From JADLGL01 sp963732865 (GTDB lineage: Bacteria > Pseudomonadota > Alphaproteobacteria > Rhizobiales > Kaistiaceae): 64,000 bases of DNA. The stretch's first letter is position 1; each line of letters opens with the position of its first letter. The notes beneath the pieces are model-generated. The model did no database searches, was not told where the DNA came from, and saw nothing but the letters and a program-made list of their open reading frames with translations. This document shows, piece by piece, positions 35,454 through 44,405 of this stretch. The stretch spans positions 1,054,001 through 1,118,000 of the forward strand of contig CAVTBC010000004.1 of NCBI GenBank assembly GCA_963732865.1. The letters run 5' to 3'. The translations under genes and the position numbers were made by a program.

Positions 35454-36611
35454 TCAACGCGCGACGACGATGCGCTCGAAATGAGCGGCGACCTTCTCGG
35501 CGCTCGGCAAACCGCCGGTGATAATGCGATGGCCGCCGGCCTCCTTCGTCTCGGCCTCGGCCGCCGTCTTGAGCGCGGCACGCGCCTTCTCGATGGCGCC
35601 GGCCATTGCGGGGTCGGAAACGGCCGCGGCGAAGCGCGGTTCGGCGAGATGGGAAACGGCAGTCTCAAGGACGTCGAGATCCTGATCTCGGGCGATTAGG
35701 TCGAGGATCGGCAGCGGATCGTCGAGCTTTTTCACCGCCGCCTGGCGCGCGAACCAATGCGGGCTCTGCAAGACGTCGCAGATGAGGGCCTGATCGGTCA
35801 GCCGGTCGAGCGCCGCCCGGGCGAGCGGCTGATCCTCCACCGTCGCCGCAATCTTCGCCAACATCGCCTGGTCGGCGATCTTGGCGAGGGCGGCGTCTTG
35901 CCCGGCGCGGACGGTGAACTGGTCGCCGAGAAGGTCGGTCGCAGTATCCATCTTGTGCATCACGATCCGGAACAGCGTTTCCCCGTCCTCCAGCAGGCCG
36001 ACAGCCGCTTCGCGGTTCGGTTGGTCCGGGTCCTCCGTCGCGATCCTGGCGAGGAGAGCGTCGCCGCCGGCGCCAGCGGCGGCAAGACGCACCGATGCGT
36101 CGCCGTCGCCAAGCGCGATCTGTTGCAGCAGCGTCCGATCCGTCAGCTGGCCCGCCGCCGCGGCGCGGATGGCAGCGTCGGGGTCGTCCTTTGCCAGCTT
36201 CGTCAGCATCGGCTGATCCGTTAGGGCGCGCATGGCGGCGAGCCGGATCGGGCGCGGATTGCTGCTGGCGATGATGGCGCTGAGGAACGCTTGGTCGGTC
36301 AGTTTGGCGACGGCCGCTTCGCGGACGCGGATATCCATGGCCGCCGTCGCGATGCGCGCTAGCACGGCCTGGTCCTTCAACTTCGCCACGGCCGCCTTGT
36401 GCGCGGAACTTATGGCCCCAGTTATCGCGATGCGGGTGAGCGTTTCGGGATCGTCGATTTTGGCGATCGCCGCTTCGCGGACGCGGTCGTCCTCGTCTTC
36501 CCGAGCGATGCGGGCCAAGACCGTTTGATCGCCCACGGTCGCAACGGCGTGCAGCCGCACGCCGGCATCACTGTGCCGCCATTTCGGACGGATGAGATCA
36601 AGCAAGCCCAT
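35454..36611 (-). CDS. HEAT-repeat protein
   Basis: About 385 residues made almost entirely of ~30-residue helical repeats, recognisable by recurring LTDQAxLxxIA...D..IRxAAxAxL units (for example VREAAIAKIDDPETLTRIAI and IRLAAMRALTDQPMLTKLAK). Such solenoids bind proteins; no catalytic motif is visible. The C-terminus has a short conserved-looking tail (SAEKVAAHFERIVVAR). ATG 36611 (MGLLDLIRPKW) is chosen; the frame is open to 36773 without protein-like sequence. It follows the FkbM-like gene on the same strand. Confidence 0.82.
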   Translation of the reverse strand: MGLLDLIRPKWRHSDAGVRLHAVATVGDQTVLARIAREDEDDRVREAAIAKIDDPETLTRIAITGAISSAHKAAVAKLKDQAVLARIATAAMDIRVREAAVAKLTDQAFLSAIIASSNPRPIRLAAMRALTDQPMLTKLAKDDPDAAIRAAAAGQLTDRTLLQQIALGDGDASVRLAAAGAGGDALLARIATEDPDQPNREAAVGLLEDGETLFRIVMHKMDTATDLLGDQFTVRAGQDAALAKIADQAMLAKIAATVEDQPLARAALDRLTDQALICDVLQSPHWFARQAAVKKLDDPLPILDLIARDQDLDVLETAVSHLAEPRFAAAVSDPAMAGAIEKARAALKTAAEAETKEAGGHRIITGGLPSAEKVAAHFERIVVAR

Positions 36612-36709
36612 CGTGTCCCGTTCCCCCGGTTTCAACATTAGTCGGTTCGACGGACCAATTCCAATTCGCGTTGCCGGCGAAAATTCCCATGGTCTGTGCG
36701 CTCGCCCGC

Positions 36710-37951
36710 TCAGACCAATTCGATGCGGAAAGGCAGAACCTCTCCATATCGGGCGATCGATGCAATCCGGCATGCTGCCGCCACCTGCCGAGACAATTCT
36801 GCCGGATCGGAAATTGTGCGCCAGGTTCGCGAGTCGATGCCGATATCCCAGAACGAACTCTTCACCGGTCGCGTCGTGGCAAAGCTTTCTTCCAGCGAAC
36901 GGCGCAAATCGGCTTCGTCAAAGCAGGGGACAAGATCGGCGCGAACAAGCAACGCGTCCTGCCGGCGTGGCGGATTGGACACATCGAGCGACAGCAGCCG
37001 ATAGCCAGCCGATTTCCCTGCCTGCTCGACGAAGGCAACGGAGCACCCGAAAAAGCCACCGAACGCGGATGCGGTGTAGCGCCGGTCGTATTCGATCGCG
37101 AATCCGACAGGCGGCGGAATCTCCGGGTTGACCTCGATGTGGATCAGCGCCGGGCGGTAGCAGCTTAGAAGCGCGGTGAGGATCATGCCGTCGAAGGAAT
37201 CGATATCGATCTTGAGAAGGGCGAAATCCTCAGGACAGCCGGCATCGGCGAGCAGCGAGCAGGCGTTGCCCGGTGTCACCATGGTGTTCAGCAGTTTGCG
37301 GACGTCCGACGAGGGGAGGTTTGTCGCGAGATCGGGATAGTCGCCGCCGTCGATCGCGATGCCAGCCCATCCCGCTTGGTACAGCTCGTAGCAGGGATCG
37401 CCCCAGCTCTTGCCATCGTGGCAGCCGATATTGACGGCGAAGGGCTCGATCGCCCCACGCTCCACGATCCGGAACGCCGCCGCCGCAGGTGTGACGGTGC
37501 CGCCGATATTGTCGCGGCGGGATTCAACGGCCGTGACGTCGAGGCCCGCCTGCCGTGCAAGTTCGATCGCTCCGGCGCCGTCCGTCGGCGACATGGGCGC
37601 CCGTTGAGACAGGGCCTGCAGCTGTGCTGGGGCGCGCTCCGGACTCTGCTTGATGGCGAGCTTGAGCAGGGCCGAACGGAGGGTGTGGGTGTCCCATCTC
37701 GTGTCTTCGATCGGCCCCACGAGGTCGAAGGCCTCAACTCGCCGATTGGCACAGAGCCAGCGAATGGCACCGCCACGCGCCTTCAGGGCAAGGGGATCGT
37801 GATCGAGCGTGGCGTCCGAGAAAAGGCGGAGAAGCCTTGCAGCGTCGCCGGCGGCGATTGCGGCGTTGGTCGCGCCCAGAAGGCGTTTGCCTTTGGCGCG
37901 CAGCTTGACCCAATCGGCATGTTGCTTCCGGTCGGACAGGCCTGCCTCCAC
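36710..37951 (-). CDS. FkbM-like SAM methyltransferase domain protein
   Basis: 413 residues. An N-terminal helical region (~1-165) is unrecognised. From residue ~170 the sequence FAVNIGCHDGKSWGDPCYELYQAGWAGIAIDGG resembles the SAM-binding loop, and FALLKIDIDSFDG the later acidic strand, of FkbM-type methyltransferases. The acceptor is unknown; FkbM relatives often methylate sugars or polyketides. The first glycine-rich loop is slightly unusual (IGCHDG), so activity is not certain. Confidence 0.7.
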   Translation of the reverse strand: MEAGLSDRKQHADWVKLRAKGKRLLGATNAAIAAGDAARLLRLFSDATLDHDPLALKARGGAIRWLCANRRVEAFDLVGPIEDTRWDTHTLRSALLKLAIKQSPERAPAQLQALSQRAPMSPTDGAGAIELARQAGLDVTAVESRRDNIGGTVTPAAAAFRIVERGAIEPFAVNIGCHDGKSWGDPCYELYQAGWAGIAIDGGDYPDLATNLPSSDVRKLLNTMVTPGNACSLLADAGCPEDFALLKIDIDSFDGMILTALLSCYRPALIHIEVNPEIPPPVGFAIEYDRRYTASAFGGFFGCSVAFVEQAGKSAGYRLLSLDVSNPPRRQDALLVRADLVPCFDEADLRRSLEESFATTRPVKSSFWDIGIDSRTWRTISDPAELSRQVAAACRIASIARYGEVLPFRIELV

Positions 37952-38033
37952 ACTGCAATTGTTGTCGCTTGCGCGGGCGAAGGGCGAAGGGCGACGCCAA
38001 TGCTTCGCATACGGCCGGGTGATCGCGCCAGTA

Positions 38034-38942
38034 TTACGTCAGGCTCTCGACGAACGCTTCGGTCTCGCCGGGCGTGATCTGCCGCCAGTCGGGCATCTGG
38101 TTGCGGAACCATGTCATCTGGCGCTTGGCGTAGTTGCGCGTCTCGGTCTGGGCCCGGGCGATCGCTTCGTCGAGCTCGGTCTCGCCGTTGAGATGCGCCA
38201 TCAATGCCGTAAGGCCGATCGACTTCATGGCCGGCAAGTCGGGGCTCAGCTTCAGTGCGGCGACCTTGCGCGCCTCATGCAGGCCACCGGCTTTCATCAT
38301 CACCAGGAAGCGGCGGTTGATGCGGTCATAGAGGTCGGCGCGCTGCGGCACGAGGACGATGCGCTCGGCCTCGCTCGGCTGGATCAACGCGGCCCCGGCC
38401 GCCTCGTCCTGCCATTCGGGCAAGGTGCGGCCGGTGGCATCGATGACCTCCAATGCGCGCAGGATCCGGCCGCGGTCATTGGGGCCGACGCGCGCCGCCT
38501 CGTTGCTGGAGCGCTTGGCCAGGAGGTCGTGAAGTTCGCCGGTCGACAGCGTCGCCGCGCGCTCGCGCCATTCCGAGCGTATTGCAACTGGAACGTTGGG
38601 CACTTCGGCAAGGCCGTGGGTGAGGGCGCGAAAATAGAGGCCGGTGCCGCCGACGATGATCGGCCGCCGGCGCTCGCCGCGCGCGTCCAAGAGAACGGAG
38701 GCGATGTCACTGATCCAGCGACCGACCGAATAGGGCTGCGAGGCGGGCACGTGGCCGAACAGCCGATGCGGCGCTGCTTCGAGCTCGGCGTCGCTCGGCC
38801 GCGCCGTTAGTACGCGCAGCTCGGCGTAGACCTGCATCGAATCAGCATTGATGATCATGCCGTCGACGCGCTTGGCGATCTCCAGCGCGAGCCGTGATTT
38901 GCCGCCGGCGGTCGGCCCCGCGATCAGGATCGGCTTTGCCAT
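38034..38942 (-). CDS. miaA: tRNA dimethylallyltransferase
   Basis: Adds a dimethylallyl group to A37 of tRNAs reading UNN codons. About 302 residues. P-loop GPTAGGKS (residues 9-16), then INADSMQVY, LFGHVPASQPYSVGRW and IIVGGTGLYFRAL, all family landmarks. ATG 38942 (MAKPILIAG) is preferred over an in-frame ATG 18 bp upstream. Divergent from serB with a ~100-bp gap. Confidence 0.95.
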   Translation of the reverse strand: MAKPILIAGPTAGGKSRLALEIAKRVDGMIINADSMQVYAELRVLTARPSDAELEAAPHRLFGHVPASQPYSVGRWISDIASVLLDARGERRRPIIVGGTGLYFRALTHGLAEVPNVPVAIRSEWRERAATLSTGELHDLLAKRSSNEAARVGPNDRGRILRALEVIDATGRTLPEWQDEAAGAALIQPSEAERIVLVPQRADLYDRINRRFLVMMKAGGLHEARKVAALKLSPDLPAMKSIGLTALMAHLNGETELDEAIARAQTETRNYAKRQMTWFRNQMPDWRQITPGETEAFVESLT

Positions 38943-39040
38943 TGGCAACCGTTTTTCCAACTCGGACGATCTCGATTAGACGGCGGACGGTCGCCCGGCT
39001 ATAGGCGACCGGCGACCTTGTTCTCAACTCCATTCGTTTC

Positions 39041-39937
39041 ATGCGCTTCATCCTCAGTCTGATGGCCAACCCCGCGAAGCCGGCGCTTGGCCCGGAATTG
39101 CTGGCGGAACTTCGCGCCATGCTGGCCGTGACCGAGGAGCCGAGCTGGCTGGCCGAAGGCGTGGCGGCCGAGTTCGGCATTGCGGCTGCGGACAGGAACG
39201 CGGCGAAGGCGGCGGAGACTCAGGTCCGGGCGAGGACCGAAGGGCTGCCAATTGATGTCGCCGTGCTGCCGGCTGAAGGCCGGCGCAAGAAGCTGCTGCT
39301 GGCCGACATGGATTCCACCATCATCGGCCAGGAATGCATCGACGAACTGGCTGATTTTGCCGGCATCAAGCGGCAGGTAGCGGCGATCACCGAGCGGGCG
39401 ATGCAGGGCGAACTGCCGTTCGAGGCCTCGCTGCGCGAGCGCGTGGCGCTGCTGAAGGGCCTGCCGGTCTCGGCAATCGACGAAATCCTGACGAGCCGCA
39501 TCACCGTCAATTCTGGCGCTGCGACCTTGGTGCAGACCATGCGGGCGCATGGCGCGCATGCCGCGCTTGTGTCGGGCGGGTTCACCCGCTTCACCCAGTC
39601 GGTGGCGCAACTCGTGGGATTCGATGAGCACTTCGCCAATGTCCTGGTCGTGGAGGAGGGGCGGCTCGCGGGCCGGGCCGAGGAACCGATTCGCGGCCGC
39701 GAGGCCAAGCTGGCGGCGTTGATCAATCTCCGCGATCGTCTGGGGCTGGAACAAGCGGAGACCATGGCGGTCGGAGACGGCGCCAACGATCTCGGCATGA
39801 TCGAGGCCGCGGGGCTTGGCGTTGCTTATCGTGCAAAGCCGGCCGTCGCCATCGCCGCCGATGTCCGGATCGAACATGGCGACCTCACCGCGCTGCTCTA
39901 TCTGCAAGGCTATCGCCGGGACGAATTTGTGCCATGA
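39041..39937 (+). CDS. serB: Phosphoserine phosphatase
   Basis: Last step of serine synthesis, hydrolysing O-phosphoserine. 298 residues. The HAD-family motif I is DMDST (D89-T93; D89 is the nucleophile); motif II is the SGGF segment (ALVSGGFTRFTQ) and the last motif is GDGANDLGMI. The N-terminal ~80 residues are the usual ACT-like region. Its stop overlaps the next gene (ATGA). Confidence 0.95.
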   Translation: MRFILSLMANPAKPALGPELLAELRAMLAVTEEPSWLAEGVAAEFGIAAADRNAAKAAETQVRARTEGLPIDVAVLPAEGRRKKLLLADMDSTIIGQECIDELADFAGIKRQVAAITERAMQGELPFEASLRERVALLKGLPVSAIDEILTSRITVNSGAATLVQTMRAHGAHAALVSGGFTRFTQSVAQLVGFDEHFANVLVVEEGRLAGRAEEPIRGREAKLAALINLRDRLGLEQAETMAVGDGANDLGMIEAAGLGVAYRAKPAVAIAADVRIEHGDLTALLYLQGYRRDEFVP

Positions 39938-40506
39938 CGCCGCTGGTGACAGAACGGCTGATTCTGCGCAGCTGGCGCGAGGAAGACAAACCGCCCTTCG
40001 CCGCGATGAACGCCGATCCGGAGGTGATGCGTTTCTTTCCGGCTCTGCTGACGCGCGCCGAATCGGACGCGATGGTCGACCGCCTCGCCGCCTCGGAGGC
40101 TGAGTGCGGCATGACGTTCTTCGCAGCGGAGGAGCAGCTGACGGGGCGGTTCATCGGGACCATCGGCATGCGGCCGGTGGCGGACGACATGCCGCTTGCC
40201 CCCGCGGTCGAGATTGGCTGGCGCCTGGCGCGCGACGTTTGGGGGCAGGGGCTCGCGCCGGAGGGCGCCCGAGCTGTGCTGCGGGCCGGCTTCGATCTCG
40301 CGGGGCTGGAGCGGATGGTTGCCTACACGGCCGCCGCGAACACGCCGTCGCGCCGGGTCATGGAGAAGATCGGCATGGTCCGCGATCCGGGCAGCGACTT
40401 CGAGTACTCGCGAATGCCCGAACACAGTCCGCTGCGCCGGCACGTCGTCTATGTTGTCGAACGCGACGCCTGGCTGAAATCGGCGCCCGCCGTCGTCGGC
40501 AGCTAG
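39934..40506 (+). CDS. GNAT acetyltransferase (RimJ/RimL-like)
   Basis: 190 residues, coupled to serB by a 4-bp overlap. TERLILRSWREEDKPPFAAMNADPEVMRFFP opens the fold; the acetyl-CoA loop is RDVWGQGLAPEGARAVL, then AANTPSRRVMEKIGM. Substrate unknown; the overlap with serB may be positional only. A GC-rich stem (40515-40522 with 40529-40536) follows, shared with the convergent hflC, without a T-run. Confidence 0.85.
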   Translation: MTPLVTERLILRSWREEDKPPFAAMNADPEVMRFFPALLTRAESDAMVDRLAASEAECGMTFFAAEEQLTGRFIGTIGMRPVADDMPLAPAVEIGWRLARDVWGQGLAPEGARAVLRAGFDLAGLERMVAYTAAANTPSRRVMEKIGMVRDPGSDFEYSRMPEHSPLRRHVVYVVERDAWLKSAPAVVGS

Positions 40507-40525
40507 CCGGCGGTCCGGCCCCCCG

Positions 40526-41623
40526 CTAGGGGCCGGCCGGTATTGGCGTCTCGGTTGCCGGTGTTGCGTCGGCTGGCGGTGTCGTGTCAGCTGCCGGGGT
40601 GAGCGCCGGGCTTGCGGCGCCGGCTGCCGGCAATGCCGTGCTATCGGTCGGCAATGGGATCGGATCGGTGACGACCGGTACTTCCGGCAGGAGGGCCGGA
40701 TCGAGCGGCGGCGGGGCCGCGTCGATCGCGCCGATCTCGTTGAAGTAGCGGAAGAAGTCTCCGGTCGGCGAGATCAGCATCGTCGTCGTATTGCCGGTCA
40801 GTGACTGCCGATAGGCGTCCATGCTCCGGTAGAATTCGAAGAAGTTTTGATCCACGCCATACGCGTTAGCGTAGATGCGGTTCGCCTCAGCGTCGCCCGC
40901 GCCGCGCAGGGTCTGCGCATCGCGGGTCGCGTTGGCGACCGTGACCGTCACGTCGCGGTCGGCGGCGGCACGGATCTCGCGGGCCGCCTGTTCGCCGTCG
41001 GCGCGGTACTGCGCCGCCTCCTGCTGACGTTCCGTGCGCATCCTGTTGTAGATGGCGGTAGCGTTGACGTCCGGGAGGTCAACACGCTGGATGCGAACAT
41101 CGACGATTTCGACGCCGAGATTCTGCGCTTCGGCGGTGACACGGTCGGTGATCGCCTGCTCCAGACCGGCGCGGTCGTCGCGGACAATTTCCTGGAAGGT
41201 GGTCGTGGCGTCGCCGAGAATGCTGCGGACGGAGGCGTCGAGGATAGCGAGAAGGCGCGAATTGGCGACGTCCACGCTACTGACCGCCTCATAGAAGCGC
41301 AGCGGATCGACAACCTTGTAGCGTCCGAAGGCAAGCACAGTGACGCGGCGGCGGTCACCGGTGACAATCTCGTTGGCTTCGTTGCGCGTCGTCTCGGCGC
41401 TGGGCGCGAAGCTGATAAGGCGCTTTTCGATGTAGACGACGTTGTCGATGAACGGGACCCTGAAATAAAGACCGGGTTCCGTCCGCGCCTGTACCGGTTC
41501 GCCGAAACGCAGGACCAGCCCGTATTTCGTCGGATCGACGATATAGGCGCTAAGAAGCGCGACGATGACCAGAACGGCGACGACGATAAGGCCGCCGATG
41601 GTGACGATACGGCCGCGGCTCAT
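40526..41623 (-). CDS. hflC: HflC, modulator of FtsH protease
   Basis: SPFH/band-7 protein that with HflK forms a membrane cage around FtsH. 365 residues: an N-terminal helix (IGGLIVVAVLVIVALLSAYIV), band-7 domain (YGLVLRFGEPVQARTEPGLYFRVPFIDNVVYIEKRL), then coiled-coil region. The C-terminus carries an extra ~60-residue Pro/Ala/Thr-rich tail not seen in enterobacterial HflC. Overlaps hflK by 4 bp. Confidence 0.95.
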   Translation of the reverse strand: MSRGRIVTIGGLIVVAVLVIVALLSAYIVDPTKYGLVLRFGEPVQARTEPGLYFRVPFIDNVVYIEKRLISFAPSAETTRNEANEIVTGDRRRVTVLAFGRYKVVDPLRFYEAVSSVDVANSRLLAILDASVRSILGDATTTFQEIVRDDRAGLEQAITDRVTAEAQNLGVEIVDVRIQRVDLPDVNATAIYNRMRTERQQEAAQYRADGEQAAREIRAAADRDVTVTVANATRDAQTLRGAGDAEANRIYANAYGVDQNFFEFYRSMDAYRQSLTGNTTTMLISPTGDFFRYFNEIGAIDAAPPPLDPALLPEVPVVTDPIPLPTDSTALPAAGAASPALTPAADTTPPADATPATETPIPAGP

Positions 41624-42753
41624 TGGTTGCCTCCCGGCGTCAGCGCATCGAGGGGCAGGTAGGGCACGATGTTGTTGCCGGCGCTCGGATCGACGATGAT
41701 CTTGTTGATGCCGCCAAGGACGGTCGCGATGGTGTCGAGATAGATCCGCTCGCGGATGATCTCCGGCGCTTGGGCATAGGTCGCGTAGACCTGCAGGAAG
41801 CGGTCGGCGTCACCCGTCGCCTGGGCGATGATCTGCTGGCGATAGGCTTCGGCCGCCTCCCGGATCTGAGCGGCCTGGCCACGAGCTTCCGGGATGACCT
41901 GGTTGGCGTAGGCGGTCGCCTCGTTCTGCAGGCGCTCGCGATCGGCTTGGGCCGCCTGAACGTCGCGGAAGGCATCGACCACCGAGGGAGGCGGATCGAC
42001 CGCCGACAGGTTGACGCGGACAATCTGGATGCCGGCGTTGTAGGAATCGAGGGTCGCCTGGATAGCGTTCTGGACCGACTGCGCCGTCTGTTCACGAAGG
42101 CCCGTCTGCAATGGCCCAAGGTCTTCCTTGCCGATCGCCTCACGCATGATGCTTTCCGCGACGGCTTTCACGGTGCCGTCCGGGTCGACCAGATTGAACA
42201 GATAGGCGCGTGCGTCGTTGATGATCCACACCACGGAGAAGTGGACATCGGCGATGTTCTCATCGCCCGTGAGCATGAGAGCCTCCCGAGGCACGTCGAT
42301 CACCGACGGGTCCGGGTTGTTGAGCGTGGCGTCGGCCTGGCTGTAGCCAATCTGCAGCTGCGTCTCGCGTGTCACCGCCGGGGTGTAGACGGTCTCGGCG
42401 AAGGGCAGGCGGAAATTCAGGCCCGGCAGAACGGTGCGATTGTATTCGCCGAAGCGGAGGACGACGCCGACCTCGTTCGGCTCCACCCGGAAGGTGAAGG
42501 CCGAATAGCCGACGATGCCAAGGACGATGATGACGATGGCAATGATGGCGAGGGGGCTGATGCCACCGCCGCCGCCGGTGCGCCGCGGGAAGACGCGGCG
42601 AAGCCGGTCCTGGCTGCGACGAAGGAGTTCCTCAAGGTCGGGCGGGGTTGATCGCCCGCCACCGCCGCCGGTGTTTCGCGGTCCTTGACCCCACGGCCCG
42701 CCATTGCCGCCGCGCCAGCCACCGCCACCACTCATTTCATGCACCGTCGGCAT
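41620..42753 (-). CDS. hflK: HflK, modulator of FtsH protease
   Basis: Partner of HflC. 377 residues: Gly-rich N-terminus (GGGGWRGGNGGPWGQGP), single membrane helix (SPLAIIAIVIIVLGIVGYSAF), band-7 domain (VEPNEVGVVLRFGEYNRTVLPGLNFRLPFAETVYTP) and a long helical region. The gap of 183 bp to folA shows no gene. A degP-type protease gene, often third in this locus, is absent; serB and a GNAT gene converge instead. Confidence 0.95.
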   Translation of the reverse strand: MPTVHEMSGGGGWRGGNGGPWGQGPRNTGGGGGRSTPPDLEELLRRSQDRLRRVFPRRTGGGGGISPLAIIAIVIIVLGIVGYSAFTFRVEPNEVGVVLRFGEYNRTVLPGLNFRLPFAETVYTPAVTRETQLQIGYSQADATLNNPDPSVIDVPREALMLTGDENIADVHFSVVWIINDARAYLFNLVDPDGTVKAVAESIMREAIGKEDLGPLQTGLREQTAQSVQNAIQATLDSYNAGIQIVRVNLSAVDPPPSVVDAFRDVQAAQADRERLQNEATAYANQVIPEARGQAAQIREAAEAYRQQIIAQATGDADRFLQVYATYAQAPEIIRERIYLDTIATVLGGINKIIVDPSAGNNIVPYLPLDALTPGGNQ

Positions 42754-42936
42754 TCTCTACCTTTTGCTTGGCGCCCTGGCCGCGAGACCCTGGGCGTCGC
42801 TAAAATCACATGTTTCAGGGATTTGGCGCGTTATAGGCGAATGGTACCATCGCCGCAAATCGCCGAAGAAGCTCCCCCCGATCTGGCGACCCGCCGTCGC
42901 TCGCTAAGGGCAAATTGGGAACGGGACCCCCATCCG

Positions 42937-43449
42937 TCAAGCATTGCGGCGCCGATAGATCGAGAACTGGGTCGGATAGTTATCGTGTTCGCCGGCCGGA
43001 ACGGACTGCGTTGAGGCGATCGTCCATGTCTCAGGATCGATCGGCGGGAAGAAGACGTCGCCATCGACGGGCGCCTGGACGTGAGTGATGTAGAGCCGGT
43101 CGGCCCGGCCGATCGCGGCGGCATAGATCTGGCCGCCGCCGATCACCATGATCTCGTCGCCGCCGAGCATCTTCAACGCGTCGCTCGCGACCTCCAGCGC
43201 TTCGTCGAGCGAGGTGACATGCAGGAAGCCGGGGTCGGGCAGTTCCTGCGAAGCGACCACGATGTTGGTGCGCTCGACAAGAGGTTTGCTCAGGCTTTCC
43301 GCGGTCTTGCGGCCCATGATCACCGGCTTGGCGAGGGTCAGCTCCTTGAAGCGGCGCATATCGGTGGACAGGCGCCAGGGCAGGGCGCCGCCGCGCCCGA
43401 TGACGCCATTTTCGGCGACCGCTGCGATCAGGGATAGGGTTGCGGTCAT
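42937..43449 (-). CDS. folA: Dihydrofolate reductase
   Basis: Reduces dihydrofolate with NADPH; regenerates the cofactor consumed by ThyA. About 170 residues. LIAAVAENGVIGRGGALPWRLSTDMRRFKELT and VIMGRKTAESLSKPL are the folate and NADPH sites, with MVIGGGQIYAAAI later. ATG 43449 (MTATLSL) fits homologues; a start 21 bp upstream is possible. Lies upstream of hflK on the same strand. Confidence 0.95.
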   Translation of the reverse strand: MTATLSLIAAVAENGVIGRGGALPWRLSTDMRRFKELTLAKPVIMGRKTAESLSKPLVERTNIVVASQELPDPGFLHVTSLDEALEVASDALKMLGGDEIMVIGGGQIYAAAIGRADRLYITHVQAPVDGDVFFPPIDPETWTIASTQSVPAGEHDNYPTQFSIYRRRNA

Positions 43450-43609
43450 ATCTCTCGGCCGGGTGGTCACTCGCTCGCGGTGGCAGTGATCGCTTAATCA
43501 CGCCCACAGCAAAGGTGTGACTGCCTGTTTTTTGGTGTAGCGCCTGGCGACCGGTAGCGGCAATATCGTGTAAGGACTTAGCGGCATTGCCGAATCGAGG
43601 GTCGCAGCC

Positions 43610-44062
43610 ATGTCAGGTGTGTCTTTCTATCACGACATTCTCCTTGTTCTGCATCTGCTTGGCCTTGCGGTCGGGCTCGGCGGTGGCATTGTGAACATGT
43701 TCGTCGCCCGCTGGGCGCGTGAAGCCGCGATGGCCAGTCCTGAGCAAAGCGGCGTGTGGGCCACGCTGCCGCCTCGCATCGCGCAATTGTCGACGATCGG
43801 CCTCGGCGTTTTGGTGGTGACCGGGCTGCTGATGCTCTTCACCGTCACGGGGATGACGGGCGCATTCCACTTCTTCTGGTTCTACATCAAGCTTCTCGGC
43901 GCGGCTGCAATGATCGCCATCGCCTATTTCGTCTATCAGGCGCAGCAGCAGATCAAACGTGGCGAGACCCCGACCTTCGGCCAGTATATGCCGATGGTTG
44001 GTCCGGCCATGGGTGGGCTCGCCCTGATCGTCGTGATCTGCTCGGCGTTCGTCTTTCACTAG
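43610..44062 (+). CDS. Four-helix membrane protein of unknown function
   Basis: 150 residues with four transmembrane helices: a first with an HD/H pair (YHDILLVLHLLGLAVGLGGGIVNMF), then STIGLGVLVVTGLLMLF, FFWFYIKLLGAAAMIAIAYFVY and AMGGLALIVVICSAFVF. The histidine in the first helix and the overall plan recall haem-binding CopD/DUF2269-type proteins, but this is weak. It is a single gene upstream of the leuA leader. Confidence 0.7.
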   Translation: MSGVSFYHDILLVLHLLGLAVGLGGGIVNMFVARWAREAAMASPEQSGVWATLPPRIAQLSTIGLGVLVVTGLLMLFTVTGMTGAFHFFWFYIKLLGAAAMIAIAYFVYQAQQQIKRGETPTFGQYMPMVGPAMGGLALIVVICSAFVFH

Positions 44063-44133
44063 ATCCCGGCCCGCACGCGATCTGGGCTTGCCTTGACCGG
44101 CGGGCCTCGGATAGACACATGTTCCGAGGCTTA

Positions 44134-44158
44134 ACCTCGCCTTATTCGATGGCGAGGT
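44134..44158. repeat. Stem-loop between the membrane gene and leuA leader
   Basis: ACCTCGCC (44134-44141) and GGCGAGGT (44151-44158) form a perfect 8-bp stem, 37 bp before the leader peptide start. No T-run follows, so its role (weak terminator or part of the leader) is open. Confidence 0.4.
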
Positions 44159-44194
44159 AGTCTTGCGTGAGTTGGTTCCTTGGCGCGTGAGAAG

Positions 44195-44299
44195 ATGATC
44201 GATCGGATGCCGATCCATTCTCTGACTTTCGATGCTGCCTATTCGGCGGCCGAGTCCGCGCGCCTGCTCAGCACCCTTCTCCTCCTTAGCTGCCCCTGA
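44195..44299 (+). CDS. leuA leader peptide (attenuation)
   Basis: A 34-codon frame from ATG 44195 (or ATG 44207) ends RLLSTLLLLSCP and TGA at 44297-44299. Six Leu codons lie in the last dozen, four of them consecutive (CTT CTC CTC CTT). This is the classic form of a leucine attenuator leader. It is about 106 bp upstream of leuA, with hairpins between. The start is preceded by GTGAGAAG, a modest binding site. Confidence 0.78.
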   Translation: MIDRMPIHSLTFDAAYSAAESARLLSTLLLLSCP

Positions 44300-44368
44300 G
44301 CGCCGCTGCTCATTGTTGAGCGGGCTCTCAGGGGATGGTGTGCAACCAACCCGAACGGGCCCCGTTCG
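44293..44368 (+). promoter_or_regulatory. Putative leuA attenuator structures
   Basis: CCCCTGAG (44293-44300, overlapping the leader stop) pairs with CTCAGGGG (44327-44334), enclosing a nested GCTCA/TGAGC hairpin. A second stem pairs CGAACGG (44352-44358) with CCGTTCG (44362-44368). They could be alternative anti-terminator/terminator elements, but no T-run follows the second stem, so the termination mode is unclear. Confidence 0.5.
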
Positions 44369-44405
44369 ATGTGGGCCGAATTGCTAAGCGCGAAGGACCA
44401 GTGAG

